64,000 nucleotides of DNA, taken from positions 682,001-746,000 of the forward strand of contig NZ_JAGFBF010000001.1 of assembly GCF_017583045.1 (NCBI RefSeq). Reading direction: 5' to 3'. The notes below the pieces were generated by a model, which ran no database searches, had not been told where the DNA came from, and saw nothing but the letters and a program-made list of their open reading frames with translations. Origin of the DNA: Leucobacter tardus. GTDB lineage: Bacteria > Actinomycetota > Actinomycetes > Actinomycetales > Microbacteriaceae. Positions within the stretch are counted from its first letter, which is position 1. Each line of letters begins with the position of its first letter. Shown one piece after another: positions 28,858 through 38,376 of this stretch. The translations under genes and the position numbers were made by a program.

Positions 28858-28864
28858 GGTCTCA

Positions 28865-29464
28865 TCAGCTCCTCTCGGATCGACCGCGTTCCAGCCGGTC
28901 GACGGTCTCGAGTCCGTGCTGCGCCCATGCGATCTCCGATCGTGCGCGCGCGGCGAGCCCCTCGTAGGCGAAGCGCTTGTAGGCGATGGTGCGCTCGTGA
29001 TCGCGCTCGTCGGTCACGCGCAGGCGATTGACGAGCATCGGATTGTCGAGGGCCTCGATGTGCGCGAGCTCCCCGTCCCAGCAGGACAGCTCGTACGTCC
29101 AGTGCTCGATGTGGGCGCGCAAGAACGATCGCGCGGCGTCGGGCTCCGCGGACTCGAGGTACGCCGCGCGCAGATGGGCGGCGTCACGGGTGCGCTGGTA
29201 CTCGGGGGGACTGTTCATCCACGCGAGGAACGCCTGATCTCCGGCATCGGTCACATGGTAGATGCGGCGAACACCGCGCTCGCCGCGCGGCTGCTCCTCG
29301 GCGACGACGAGCCCCTCGTTCGCCATCTTCCGCAGTTCGGGGTAGATCTGCGAGTCGGCCGCGTGCCACACGTGGCCGACCGACTGCGAGAACTGCTTCT
29401 GCAGGTCGTACCCCGACATCGGACCGACGCGCAGGAGTGCGAGCAGTGCACTGCGGAGGCTCAT
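28865..29464 (-). CDS. PadR-family transcriptional regulator
   Basis: A 199-residue PadR-like protein. The winged helix (about residues 5-80) has GPMSGYDLQKQFSQSVGHVW and RRIYHVTDAGDQAFLAWM. The C-terminal alpha-helical dimerisation domain (about 100-195) follows the vinculin-like PadR form. PadR proteins often repress phenolic acid detoxification or catabolism genes. It lies 7 nt upstream of folE in the same direction, so the two form one unit. Only about 30 nt separate its ATG from the terminator of the preceding operon. Confidence 0.88.
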   Translation of the reverse strand: MSLRSALLALLRVGPMSGYDLQKQFSQSVGHVWHAADSQIYPELRKMANEGLVVAEEQPRGERGVRRIYHVTDAGDQAFLAWMNSPPEYQRTRDAAHLRAAYLESAEPDAARSFLRAHIEHWTYELSCWDGELAHIEALDNPMLVNRLRVTDERDHERTIAYKRFAYEGLAARARSEIAWAQHGLETVDRLERGRSERS

Positions 29465-29495
29465 GATGCCCTCCTCGTTCGATTCAGGAGCCGGA

Positions 29496-29525
29496 AGAGG
29501 GGTCGGGGCATGCCCCGACCCCTCT
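29496..29525 (-). terminator. Terminator of the metF-purU-demethylase operon
   Basis: A perfect 30-nt palindrome with AGAGGGGTCGGGGCA as its left arm lies 23 nt after the demethylase stop and is followed on the minus strand by TTCC. The lack of a loop in the strict palindrome is resolved by leaving the central CATG unpaired. Confidence 0.8.
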
Positions 29526-29548
29526 CAGCGTACAATCTTCCGTCTCGC

Positions 29549-31006
<1,458 letters not shown>

Positions 31007-31882
31007 CTAATTGAAGACGATGGTGTGGTTGTGGTGCCGGATCACGCGATCCTCGGCGTGCCACTGCACGGCGCGGCTGAGCACGGCGCGCTCGACGTTC
31101 GCTCCCATGCGCTGCAGGTCCGCTGCGGTCTCGGCGTGCGTGACGCGAATGACGTCCTGCTCGATGATCGGGCCCTCGTCGAGCTCTTCGGTGACGTAGT
31201 GGCTCGTCGCGCCGATGAGTTTGACGCCGCGCTCCTTGGCCTTGCGATACGGGGCGGCTCCGATGAAGGCGGGGAGGAAGGAGTGGTGGATGTTGATGAC
31301 GGGCACGCCGACCTGCTGCAGGAATTCGGGAGAGATGATCTGCATGTACCGCGCCAGCACGATGAAATCGACGTTGCCCTGCAGGAGTTCGAGAATCTTG
31401 GCTTCGGCGACCGACTTGTCGGGTCCCTGCGACGGGACGTGGAAGAAGGGAACCCCGAAACTCCGGACGTCCTCGACCATGGTGGTGTGGTTCGAGATGA
31501 CCATCGGGATCGTGACCGGCAGCTCGCCGCGTCGCTCGCGCCAGAGCAGATCGAGCAGGCAGTGGTCGCTCGTCGATGCGAGCACCGCCATGCGCTTCGG
31601 CACGGACATGTCGCTGAGGTTCCACTCGACCTGGAACGCGTCGAGCGTCTGCGCGAGATCGGCCTCGATGTCGGGGATCGCCGCGGACAGGCTCGGCCGG
31701 TGGAAGACGACGCGCTGGAAGAACGCGCCGCCCTCGGGGTCGTCGGAGTGCTGATCCAGTGAAACGATGTTGCCGCCGTTGCGCGTGATGAGCGTGGTCA
31801 CGGCGGAGACCAGTCCGCGCTGGTCCGGTCCGTGCACGATCAGGCAGGCGTGGTCACGGCGGGTCTCGATGGTCTTGGACAT
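31007..31882 (-). CDS. purU: Formyltetrahydrofolate deformylase
   Basis: A 291-residue PurU. An N-terminal ACT domain (about residues 10-85, HGPDQRGLVSAVTTLI) precedes a formyltransferase-type catalytic domain. INIHHSFLPAFIGAAPY carries the catalytic His and ATSHYVTEELDEGPIIEQ the catalytic Asp. It hydrolyses 10-formyl-THF to formate and THF. Sited between metF and an O-demethylase, it likely releases the oxidised methyl carbon as formate and regenerates THF, where the Sphingobium system uses formyl-THF ligase LigH. The methylene-to-formyl step (FolD) is not in this window. Confidence 0.93.
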   Translation of the reverse strand: MSKTIETRRDHACLIVHGPDQRGLVSAVTTLITRNGGNIVSLDQHSDDPEGGAFFQRVVFHRPSLSAAIPDIEADLAQTLDAFQVEWNLSDMSVPKRMAVLASTSDHCLLDLLWRERRGELPVTIPMVISNHTTMVEDVRSFGVPFFHVPSQGPDKSVAEAKILELLQGNVDFIVLARYMQIISPEFLQQVGVPVINIHHSFLPAFIGAAPYRKAKERGVKLIGATSHYVTEELDEGPIIEQDVIRVTHAETAADLQRMGANVERAVLSRAVQWHAEDRVIRHHNHTIVFN

Positions 31883-31897
31883 TGACGAGTCTCTTCC

Positions 31898-32749
31898 CTA
31901 GTGCTGAGCGGCGAATTCGTGCGCCCACTCGGCGGTCGCGAGCAGGCCACCGAAAGTATAGAAGTGCGTGCGTACGTTTCCGCTGGCCGGAGCGACTTCG
32001 AGCAGGTTGCCGAGCTCCTCCATGAAGCGGTCAGGGCCGGCCGTGCCCATGAGGTTGGTCAGTGAGAACCCGTACTTCTTCACGATGCCGGTGCTGGCGC
32101 CGACGCCGAAGCGGCGCGCGTAGCCGAGCAGGCGTTTGATGCCGGCGGGGCCGGGCGTCCCGATCCTGATCTCGGACTCGATGCCGCGCGAGCGCACATC
32201 GAGCACCCACTGCTGCACGGCTTCCGCGTCGAACGCGAACTGCGTGAGCACGACGGCGTCGAGTCCCTGCGTCGCCAGTGCCGCCGATTTCTCTTCGAGG
32301 TGCTGCCAGAGCACCTCGTCGGGGATGTCGGGGTGGCCTTCGGGGTAGCCGGCGATCGACACCTCGCGCACGCCGTAGCGCTGCAGCACACCCGACTGGA
32401 TCACCGTCAGGGAGTCGGGATACGGCCCTTCGGGGGTGGCGGGATCGCCACCGACGCAGAAGATGCGCTCCGAAGCGCCGATGTCCTGGAGGCGGCCGAG
32501 AAACTCTTCGAGCTGCTCCTGGGACTGCAGGCGCCTGGCGGAGATGTGGGGGACGGGAACGAAGCCGAAGTCCTTCACAGCCTTCGACGCTGCGATCCGC
32601 ATCTCCAGATCTTCGTTGCCGAGGAAAGTGACGTTGATCTTCGTCCCCTGAGGGATCGTGTGATGCGCCTCATTGAGCCCAGGAATGTCTTTGCCGGTCA
32701 TTTCGAGCGAGAAGCCGTCGAGCAGCTTGCGAGCAGCAGGAGTGGTCAT
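31898..32749 (-). CDS. metF: Methylenetetrahydrofolate reductase
   Basis: A 283-residue FAD-dependent MetF-family TIM barrel. FVPVPHISARRLQSQEQLEE, IFCVGGDPATPEGPY and the region AVVLTQFAFDAEAVQQW, then GTPGPAGIKRLLGYARRFGV follow the family. In O-demethylation it would run from 5-methyl-THF to methylene-THF, the reverse of its biosynthetic direction. It is the first gene of the metF-purU-demethylase operon, which favours this catabolic use over methionine synthesis. The start ATG lies behind GAAAGGAAG. The promoter region carries an inverted repeat. Confidence 0.9.
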   Translation of the reverse strand: MTTPAARKLLDGFSLEMTGKDIPGLNEAHHTIPQGTKINVTFLGNEDLEMRIAASKAVKDFGFVPVPHISARRLQSQEQLEEFLGRLQDIGASERIFCVGGDPATPEGPYPDSLTVIQSGVLQRYGVREVSIAGYPEGHPDIPDEVLWQHLEEKSAALATQGLDAVVLTQFAFDAEAVQQWVLDVRSRGIESEIRIGTPGPAGIKRLLGYARRFGVGASTGIVKKYGFSLTNLMGTAGPDRFMEELGNLLEVAPASGNVRTHFYTFGGLLATAEWAHEFAAQH

Positions 32750-32777
32750 GATCCAAGTCTTCCTTTCGCGGCGCGTC

Positions 32778-32797
32778 CTTGCATCCGTGTGTGCAAG
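32778..32797. promoter_or_regulatory. Inverted repeat at the metF promoter
   Basis: CTTGCA and TGCAAG are separated by 8 nt. The repeat touches the -10 box and covers the inferred start of the metF operon, a position suited to a repressor. It is unlike the other operators in the window, and the binding protein is unknown. Confidence 0.5.
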
Positions 32798-32824
32798 CTT
32801 ACCTATGCGCTTAGGGAATGTCTA
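32796..32824 (-). promoter_or_regulatory. Promoter of the metF operon
   Basis: On the minus strand TAGACA (32824-32819) lies 17 nt before TAAGCT (32801-32796). Transcription would begin near 32789, about 40 nt before metF. Confidence 0.6.
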
Positions 32825-32850
32825 TAGGGAAATGGGGGATGCTCGAAAGC

Positions 32851-32890
32851 GGCGGTGGGATCGTCGTGCTGGTGCGTCGGTCCCACCGCC
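32851..32890 (-). terminator. Terminator of the aldehyde dehydrogenase gene
   Basis: GGCGGTGGGA and TCCCACCGCC pair perfectly over 10 bp with a 20-nt loop, 18 nt after the dehydrogenase stop. On the minus strand it is followed by GCTTTCGAG. Confidence 0.7.
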
Positions 32891-32908
32891 GAGGAGCGTC
32901 GTCCGTGC

Positions 32909-34369
32909 TTAGTCGGCGATCACGGAGACGGCGTGCGCCTCCTGGAAATCGCGGATGCCGTGGATGCCCTGCTCGCGTCCGATGCCGGACTGCTTCACCC
33001 CGCCGAACGGGGCCCGAAGATCCAGGCGAGTGGCCCCGTGGTCATTGACCCACACGTACCCCGACTGCAACTGCGGCGCGACGCGATCGGCTGCAGCGGC
33101 GTCTGCGGTCCACACGGAATTGCCGAGCCCCGCCCACGTATCGTTCGCCAGGCGGATCGCCTCCTCCTCACTGTCGAACGGAATGACGGGAATCACGGGG
33201 CCGAACTGCTCCTCGGTGACGACGCGCAGCGCCGGATCCGCATCGACGACGATCGCCGGGCGCACGAAGTTACCGCCGGCGAGCTCCCCGCCGGGCAGCT
33301 CGCCGAACTCGCGCACGTCGGCCCCCGCATCCTTGGCCTCGCGGATGAGATCGTCGACGAAGGCCTTCTGGGCCGGCGAGTGGAGCGGGCCCATCGTCGT
33401 GCCGTTCGGCTCGTCGAGACCGTAGCCCAATTGCACCCGGGCGAGCCGAGACTCGAGCCCCGCGACGAGCTCGTCCATGCGCGAACGGTGCACGATCAGG
33501 CGTTTCGCGTTCATGCAGATCTGGCCCGTGGTGTCGTAGACCGCGCCGAACAGCTTGTCGAGGTGCGCGTCGTCCAGCGGCGCATCCGCGAGGAACACCG
33601 CCGCGTCGTTGCCTCCGAGCTCGAGGGTGACCGGCGTGAGCGACCGCGAGGCCATCTCCATGATCTTCTTGCCGCCGTTCACGCTGCCGGTGAAGCCGAC
33701 CTTCGCGATCTGCTCGTTCGAGATCAGACCGGAGAGGTGTTCGTCGCGTCCGGTGATGACCTGCAGCACGCCGGGGGGGAGCTGTTCGGCGACGCGCTGC
33801 ACGACGCGGGCGGTGGCCAGGGGCGCGGTGAGCGGGGGCTTCACGATGACGGTGTTCCCCGCGAGGAGGGCGTGAGGCAGCGCCGCGCCGAGAATCGCGA
33901 TCGGCCAGTTGAAGGGGACGATGATCGTCACGGCGCCCATCGGCTGATAGGAGATGCGGGTGGAGTTCGGGATCGCACCGGGGACGGGAGCGAGATGCTC
34001 GGTCGCATCCACGTCGTCCGCGTGCGTGAGGGCGAGGTTCCAGCGCAGCTCGAACACCAGCGAGTCGACCCAGGCCTCGTGGACGACTTTGCCGTTCTCC
34101 TGCGAGAGGATCGCGGCATCGTCATCGCGGTGATCGGCGATGCCCTGAATGGCCTGAGTCATCTGCGCTGCGCGCTCCGCGCCGGACAGCGCCGACCATG
34201 CGGGGAATGCGCGCCGTGCCGCGGCGACGGCGTCGGCGACGTCGTCGGGACTCGCGGCAGCGGCGGTGCCGACGATGCGACCCGGCTTGCCCGGGTCGGC
34301 GATCTCGAGCACGTCGGCAGTGGTGCGCTCCTCGCCATCGATGAACAGAGCGGTGTGAAGATCGGACAT
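32909..34369 (-). CDS. Aldehyde dehydrogenase, candidate aromatic aldehyde dehydrogenase
   Basis: A 486-residue NAD(P)-dependent aldehyde dehydrogenase. VTIIVPFNWPIAILGAALPH (near residue 145) holds the catalytic Asn, VTLELGGNDAAVF (near 245) the general-base Glu, and TTGQICMNAKRLIVH (near 280) the nucleophilic Cys. It oxidises an aldehyde to an acid. Upstream of a demethylation operon, vanillin or syringaldehyde would be a sensible substrate, but sequence does not decide. Two adjacent ATGs exist. The second (34369) has the better spacing to AAAGGG. It has its own transcription unit with a terminator. Confidence 0.87.
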   Translation of the reverse strand: MSDLHTALFIDGEERTTADVLEIADPGKPGRIVGTAAAASPDDVADAVAAARRAFPAWSALSGAERAAQMTQAIQGIADHRDDDAAILSQENGKVVHEAWVDSLVFELRWNLALTHADDVDATEHLAPVPGAIPNSTRISYQPMGAVTIIVPFNWPIAILGAALPHALLAGNTVIVKPPLTAPLATARVVQRVAEQLPPGVLQVITGRDEHLSGLISNEQIAKVGFTGSVNGGKKIMEMASRSLTPVTLELGGNDAAVFLADAPLDDAHLDKLFGAVYDTTGQICMNAKRLIVHRSRMDELVAGLESRLARVQLGYGLDEPNGTTMGPLHSPAQKAFVDDLIREAKDAGADVREFGELPGGELAGGNFVRPAIVVDADPALRVVTEEQFGPVIPVIPFDSEEEAIRLANDTWAGLGNSVWTADAAAADRVAPQLQSGYVWVNDHGATRLDLRAPFGGVKQSGIGREQGIHGIRDFQEAHAVSVIAD

Positions 34370-34499
34370 CATTGTCCCTTTCTGACTGCGAACACGGTTC
34401 TGCACTCAGTGAAGTGGGAGAGCGACGAATGCGCAACGGTGCATCTCACTGGTCGGAAATCGGGGACGTCTCGCGCCGCGTCCCGCACCCGTGAGCGGG

Positions 34500-35504
34500 T
34501 CACGAATCGGAAGCAGGAAGCGCGGTGTAACACCGTGCGAGGCGCTCGCGCCACCAGGTGTCGCGCTCCGGGGGTGCCGCGAAGTCCGCGAGTCGGTCGG
34601 GGTCGAGCGGCGGGCGACGCACCGGAAGCGTCCCGGCGTCGGGCAGCAGCGACTCGGCCGTGACGTCGCCGTCGAGCAGCGCGACCGTGCCGAGTCCGCA
34701 GGCTCCGGCGAGGAGCTCATCGGGCAGTGAGGCCGCGAGGTGCAGACCCATCGAGATGCCGACGGAGGTGTCGAGCGCGCTCGACACGATGACCGGGAGC
34801 CCGGCTTCGACCACGATGTCGCGCGCTCGGCGCACGCCGCCGAGCGGTTGCGCTTTCACCACGAGCAGGTCGGCGGCACCGGCGCGCGCCACGGCGAGCG
34901 GATCGCTCGCCTTGCGCACGCTCTCATCGGCCGCGATCCGCGTGCCCCGAGCGTGGGCGTCGGGAAGGAGCTCGGCGAGTTCCGCCACCGTCGCGCAAGG
35001 TTGTTCGACGTAGTCCAGGCGATACGGGGCGAGTGCGTCGAGCGCGGTGCGCGCCTCCGCGACCGACCATCCGCCGTTGGCGTCGATCCTGAGCCGTCCC
35101 GATGGTCCGAGGGCGGCGCGGACCGCAGACACTCTGGCCACGTCGTCGGCGAGGGACTGCCCGCGTTCGGCGACCTTCACTTTGACGGTGTCGCAGCCCG
35201 GGAACCGCGCGAGAATCTCGGGGACGCGGTCGGGATCGGTGGCCGGGACCGTCGCGTTCACCGGGACCCGGTCGCGTACGACTCCGGGGGCCGCATCCCA
35301 CCCGAACTCGATCGCCGCACGCAGCCAGGTCGCCGCCTCAGCATCCGTGTACTCGGGGAACGGCGAGAACTCGGTCGCCCCCTGCGGTGCTTCGAAGACG
35401 ACGGCCTCTCTCACGGAGATTCCGCGGAAGCGCGTGCGTGTCGGGATCGCGACGACGTGGGCAGCGTCGAGCAGCGCGGCGAGAGACGGGCGAGCGCGGT
35501 GCAT
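34500..35504 (-). CDS. menC: o-Succinylbenzoate synthase
   Basis: A 334-residue enolase-superfamily protein. The catalytic lysine pair is in DTVKVKVAERG (near residue 107), metal ligands in RIDANGGW (near 140), DYVEQPC and RIAADES, and the second lysine in LLVVKAQPLGG. It dehydrates SHCHC to o-succinylbenzoate in menaquinone synthesis. It belongs to the men cluster but is cut off from menB by a LysR gene and a flavoprotein gene. Upstream on its strand CATGAT ends 6 nt before the ATG, consistent with leaderless transcription. Confidence 0.92.
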   Translation of the reverse strand: MHRARPSLAALLDAAHVVAIPTRTRFRGISVREAVVFEAPQGATEFSPFPEYTDAEAATWLRAAIEFGWDAAPGVVRDRVPVNATVPATDPDRVPEILARFPGCDTVKVKVAERGQSLADDVARVSAVRAALGPSGRLRIDANGGWSVAEARTALDALAPYRLDYVEQPCATVAELAELLPDAHARGTRIAADESVRKASDPLAVARAGAADLLVVKAQPLGGVRRARDIVVEAGLPVIVSSALDTSVGISMGLHLAASLPDELLAGACGLGTVALLDGDVTAESLLPDAGTLPVRRPPLDPDRLADFAAPPERDTWWRERLARCYTALPASDS

Positions 35505-35528
35505 GCCTCGATCATGCCACGGGCGCGT

Positions 35529-36500
35529 TCACGTCGACCGGACGCGTTCCAGGTAGCGCGGCTGCCGCGGGTGCGTCTGCGCGAGGTTCGCCGCGACCTC
35601 GCCGACGACCGCGCGGAACGCCGCGCTGGCGTGGGTGGCCGGCATGTCGGCGCGGCGGGCGACGCTGATGGTGCGGCTGAGGTCAGGGTCCGCGAGCGGG
35701 GTGATGCGCAGGTTCGGTCGTTCGAGGGCGACCATCGCCGGTACGACGGCCACGCCGATGCCGCGCTCGGCGAAACTGAGCGTCGCATCCATCTCGGCCC
35801 CCGTGACGGCGACCTTCGGGGTGAGGCCGTCTGCAGCGAACGCGGCGTCGAGGGCGACGCGCAGGTCGTAGCTCTCCGGGAAGACGATCTGCGGGGTGTC
35901 GGCGAGTCTCGCGAGCGAGAGGGCGGTGATGGGCGCCCCCGGGTCGGTGTCGCCCGCGAACGGGTCGGGCGCATCCGCGGCAGAGACTGCGACGAGCCGC
36001 TCCCGCAAGAGCGGGTCGAGTGTCAGAGCTGCGCGGCCCGTGCCTGAAGAGGCGCTGGTGACGATCAGCGCGAGATCGAGTCCGCCCTCACCGAGCGTCT
36101 CGATGAGGGATCGCGAACCCCGCTCGACGATCTCCACATCGATGTCGGGGAAGCGGGATCGGAACACGGCGAGCGCTTCGGCCACGAGCGTGGTGCAGAG
36201 TGTGGGGGTCGCGCCCAACCGCACTCGGCCGCGGGCGAGTCCCACGAGTTCGGCCATCTCGCCCCGCGCGGTTTCGGCATCCGCGAGCATGCGACGTGCG
36301 AGCGGGAGCAGCCGTTCGCCTGCCGCCGTCAGCGTGACGCGACCGCGCGCGCGATGGAAGAGGTCGACGCCGAACTCGGTCTCGAGGCCGGCGATCTGAC
36401 GGCTCAGCGATGGTTGCGCGACGTGCAGTCGTTCGGCCGCGCGAGTGAAGTGGCCGATGCGCGCGACTTCGGCGAAGCTGCGGAGCTGTTCGAGGTTCAT
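35529..36500 (-). CDS. LysR-family transcriptional regulator
   Basis: A 323-residue LysR protein: winged helix FTRAAERLHVAQPSLSRQIAGL (residues 18-39) and an effector domain starting near residue 90 (RVRLGATPTLCTTLVAEAL). The frame stays open upstream, but ATG at 36500 gives the canonical MNLEQLRSF start. It is divergent from the SDH-like flavoprotein gene over a 77-nt spacer containing the palindromic TGATCA and an ATT-N9-AAT element (36536-36550), so that gene is the probable target. Confidence 0.9.
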   Translation of the reverse strand: MNLEQLRSFAEVARIGHFTRAAERLHVAQPSLSRQIAGLETEFGVDLFHRARGRVTLTAAGERLLPLARRMLADAETARGEMAELVGLARGRVRLGATPTLCTTLVAEALAVFRSRFPDIDVEIVERGSRSLIETLGEGGLDLALIVTSASSGTGRAALTLDPLLRERLVAVSAADAPDPFAGDTDPGAPITALSLARLADTPQIVFPESYDLRVALDAAFAADGLTPKVAVTGAEMDATLSFAERGIGVAVVPAMVALERPNLRITPLADPDLSRTISVARRADMPATHASAAFRAVVGEVAANLAQTHPRQPRYLERVRST

Positions 36501-36577
36501 GAACGATAGCGTAAACGCATCGAGATGATCAGCACTATTCATTGGAGTAATCGAGAGCGAACTTTTAGCGTGGGCGC

Positions 36578-38344
36578 ATGACCACTTCGACACACGCTCC
36601 CGAGCGACTGCTCGCCACCTCCGTTCTCGTGATCGGCACCGGAGGGGCCGGACTCCGTGCCTCCATCGAACTCGCCGAACGCGGCGTCCAGGTGCTCGCC
36701 GTCGGCAAGCGCCGCGCCCACGACGCCCACACGACGCTCGCCGCCGGCGGCATCAACGCCGCGCTCGGCACCATGGATCCGGAGGACACCTGGCAGCAGC
36801 ACGCGGCCGACACCCTGCGCGAGTCGTACTTCCTCGCCGATCCCGCCATCGTCGAGGTCGTGGCGCGCGGTGCAGCGCAGGGCATCGCCGAACTCGACGC
36901 CTGGGGCATGCCCTTCGCCCGCGAAGACGACGGCAGGATCAGCCAGCGTTTCTTCGGCGCGCACCGGTACCGGCGCACCTGCTACGCCGGCGACTACACC
37001 GGACTCGAGATCCAGCGCACGCTCATGCGCCGCGCCTCCGAGCTCCGCGTGCAGATCGTCGACACCATCTACATCACCCGCCTGCTCACCTCCGACGGCC
37101 GCATCTTCGGCGCCTACGGGTTCGACATCGTCGACGGGACGCCCGTCGTGATCCACGCCGATGCCGTGATCCTCGCCGCGGGCGGTCACACGCGGATCTG
37201 GCGCAACACCTCATCGCGCCGCGATGAGAACACGGGCGACTCCTTCCGGCTCGCGGCGCTCGCCGGCGGAAAGATCCGCGATGCCGAGCTCGTGCAGTTC
37301 CATCCCTCCGGGCTGGTGGAGCCGAGCGATGTGGCCGGCACCCTCGTCTCCGAGGCGGCGCGCGGAGAGGGAGGGATCCTGCGCAACGCGCTCGGCGAGC
37401 GATTCATGGAGCGCTACGATCCCGAACGCCTGGAGCTCTCGACCCGTGACCGCGTCGCCCTTGCCAGCTACACCGAGATCGCCGAGGGACGCGGTACCGC
37501 GAACGGCGCCGTGACGCTCGACGTGTCGCACCTGCCGCGCGAGCAGATCCTGAGTCGCCTGCCCCGGGTGTACCGCAATCTCATCGACCTGCAGATGCTC
37601 GACATCACGGAGCAGCCCATCGAGGTAGCGCCGACCGCGCACTACTCCATGGGCGGCGTCTGGGTGCGTCCCGAGGATCACGGCACCGGCGTCGACGGCC
37701 TCTACGCCATCGGCGAGGCGTCGTCCGGTCTGCACGGCGCCAACCGCCTCGGCGGCAACTCGCTGATCGAGCTGCTCGTCTACGGGCGGATCACGGGCAC
37801 CGACGCCGCCGAGTACGTGCGGGGCATCGGATCCGTCCGTCGAGATCCCGAGGTCGTCCGCGCCGCGCGCGACGAGATGCAGCGTCTGCTCACCGACGGC
37901 GCGAGTCCTGAGGCTGCGCACGAGACGCCGCGACGACTGCAGCGCGCGCTGCGCGACGTGATGACCGCGCACGCCGGCGTGGTGCGCGACGAGGCGGGCC
38001 TCACCGAGGGGCTCGACAAGCTCTCCGACCTCGAGGATCGGGCCACCCGCGTCACCGCCCACCCCGACATCGCCGGTTTCGACGATCTCGCCCACGCCTT
38101 CGACCTCGCCGGATCGCTCCTCGCCGCCCGAGCGACGCTCGAGTGCGCGATCGAGCGCCGCGAGACGCGCGGGTGCCACAACCGCTCGGATCACCCCGAG
38201 CAGAACAACGATCTCACCGGCAACATGGTCTGGACCCCCACCGGAGGCGTAGCGTTCGAGCCGCTCGCCGACGCGCCCGAGGAGTTCCGCCTCCTCGCCG
38301 AAGCGGCCGCGGACGATTCGGTCGCCGGAAAGCTCGTCGAGTAG
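36578..38344 (+). CDS. Succinate dehydrogenase/fumarate reductase-type flavoprotein without partner subunits
   Basis: A 588-residue flavoprotein of the SdhA/FrdA/NadB superfamily. VLVIGTGGAGLRASIELAERG binds FAD. DAHTTLAAGGINAALG keeps the histidine to which FAD is covalently attached in SDH and quinol:fumarate reductase but not in aspartate oxidase. Active-site residues are placed in VQFHPSGLV, SEAARGEGGIL, TAHYSMGG and HGANRLGGNSL. No iron-sulfur or membrane subunit gene lies nearby, so it may be a soluble dehydrogenase or reductase or may use subunits encoded elsewhere. Aspartate oxidase is an alternative. It sits between menC and menB under a divergent LysR. Confidence 0.8.
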   Translation: MTTSTHAPERLLATSVLVIGTGGAGLRASIELAERGVQVLAVGKRRAHDAHTTLAAGGINAALGTMDPEDTWQQHAADTLRESYFLADPAIVEVVARGAAQGIAELDAWGMPFAREDDGRISQRFFGAHRYRRTCYAGDYTGLEIQRTLMRRASELRVQIVDTIYITRLLTSDGRIFGAYGFDIVDGTPVVIHADAVILAAGGHTRIWRNTSSRRDENTGDSFRLAALAGGKIRDAELVQFHPSGLVEPSDVAGTLVSEAARGEGGILRNALGERFMERYDPERLELSTRDRVALASYTEIAEGRGTANGAVTLDVSHLPREQILSRLPRVYRNLIDLQMLDITEQPIEVAPTAHYSMGGVWVRPEDHGTGVDGLYAIGEASSGLHGANRLGGNSLIELLVYGRITGTDAAEYVRGIGSVRRDPEVVRAARDEMQRLLTDGASPEAAHETPRRLQRALRDVMTAHAGVVRDEAGLTEGLDKLSDLEDRATRVTAHPDIAGFDDLAHAFDLAGSLLAARATLECAIERRETRGCHNRSDHPEQNNDLTGNMVWTPTGGVAFEPLADAPEEFRLLAEAAADDSVAGKLVE

Positions 38345-38363
38345 GTCGCGCGCCGGTTCCCGG

Positions 38364-38369
38364 TAGCCT
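38364..38369 (+). promoter_or_regulatory. -10 box of menB (leaderless)
   Basis: TAGCCT lies 7 nt before the menB ATG with no ribosome-binding site between. Confidence 0.5.
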
Positions 38370-38376
38370 GAAGCAC

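Noticed and set aside
29496-29525. The 30-nt perfect palindrome as an operator or attachment site
   Set aside because: Its position just after a stop codon, GC-rich stem and pyrimidine-rich tail fit a terminator, and there is no second copy in the window.
34429-34444. Inverted repeat ATGC-N8-GCAT upstream of the aldehyde dehydrogenase gene
   Set aside because: The arms are only 4 bp and do not coincide with clear promoter boxes, so it could be chance.
36578-38344. Assignment of the flavoprotein as L-aspartate oxidase (nadB)
   Set aside because: The histidine for covalent FAD (DAHTTLAAGG) is present, and nadA or nadC are not adjacent, so a firm nadB call is not justified, though not excluded.
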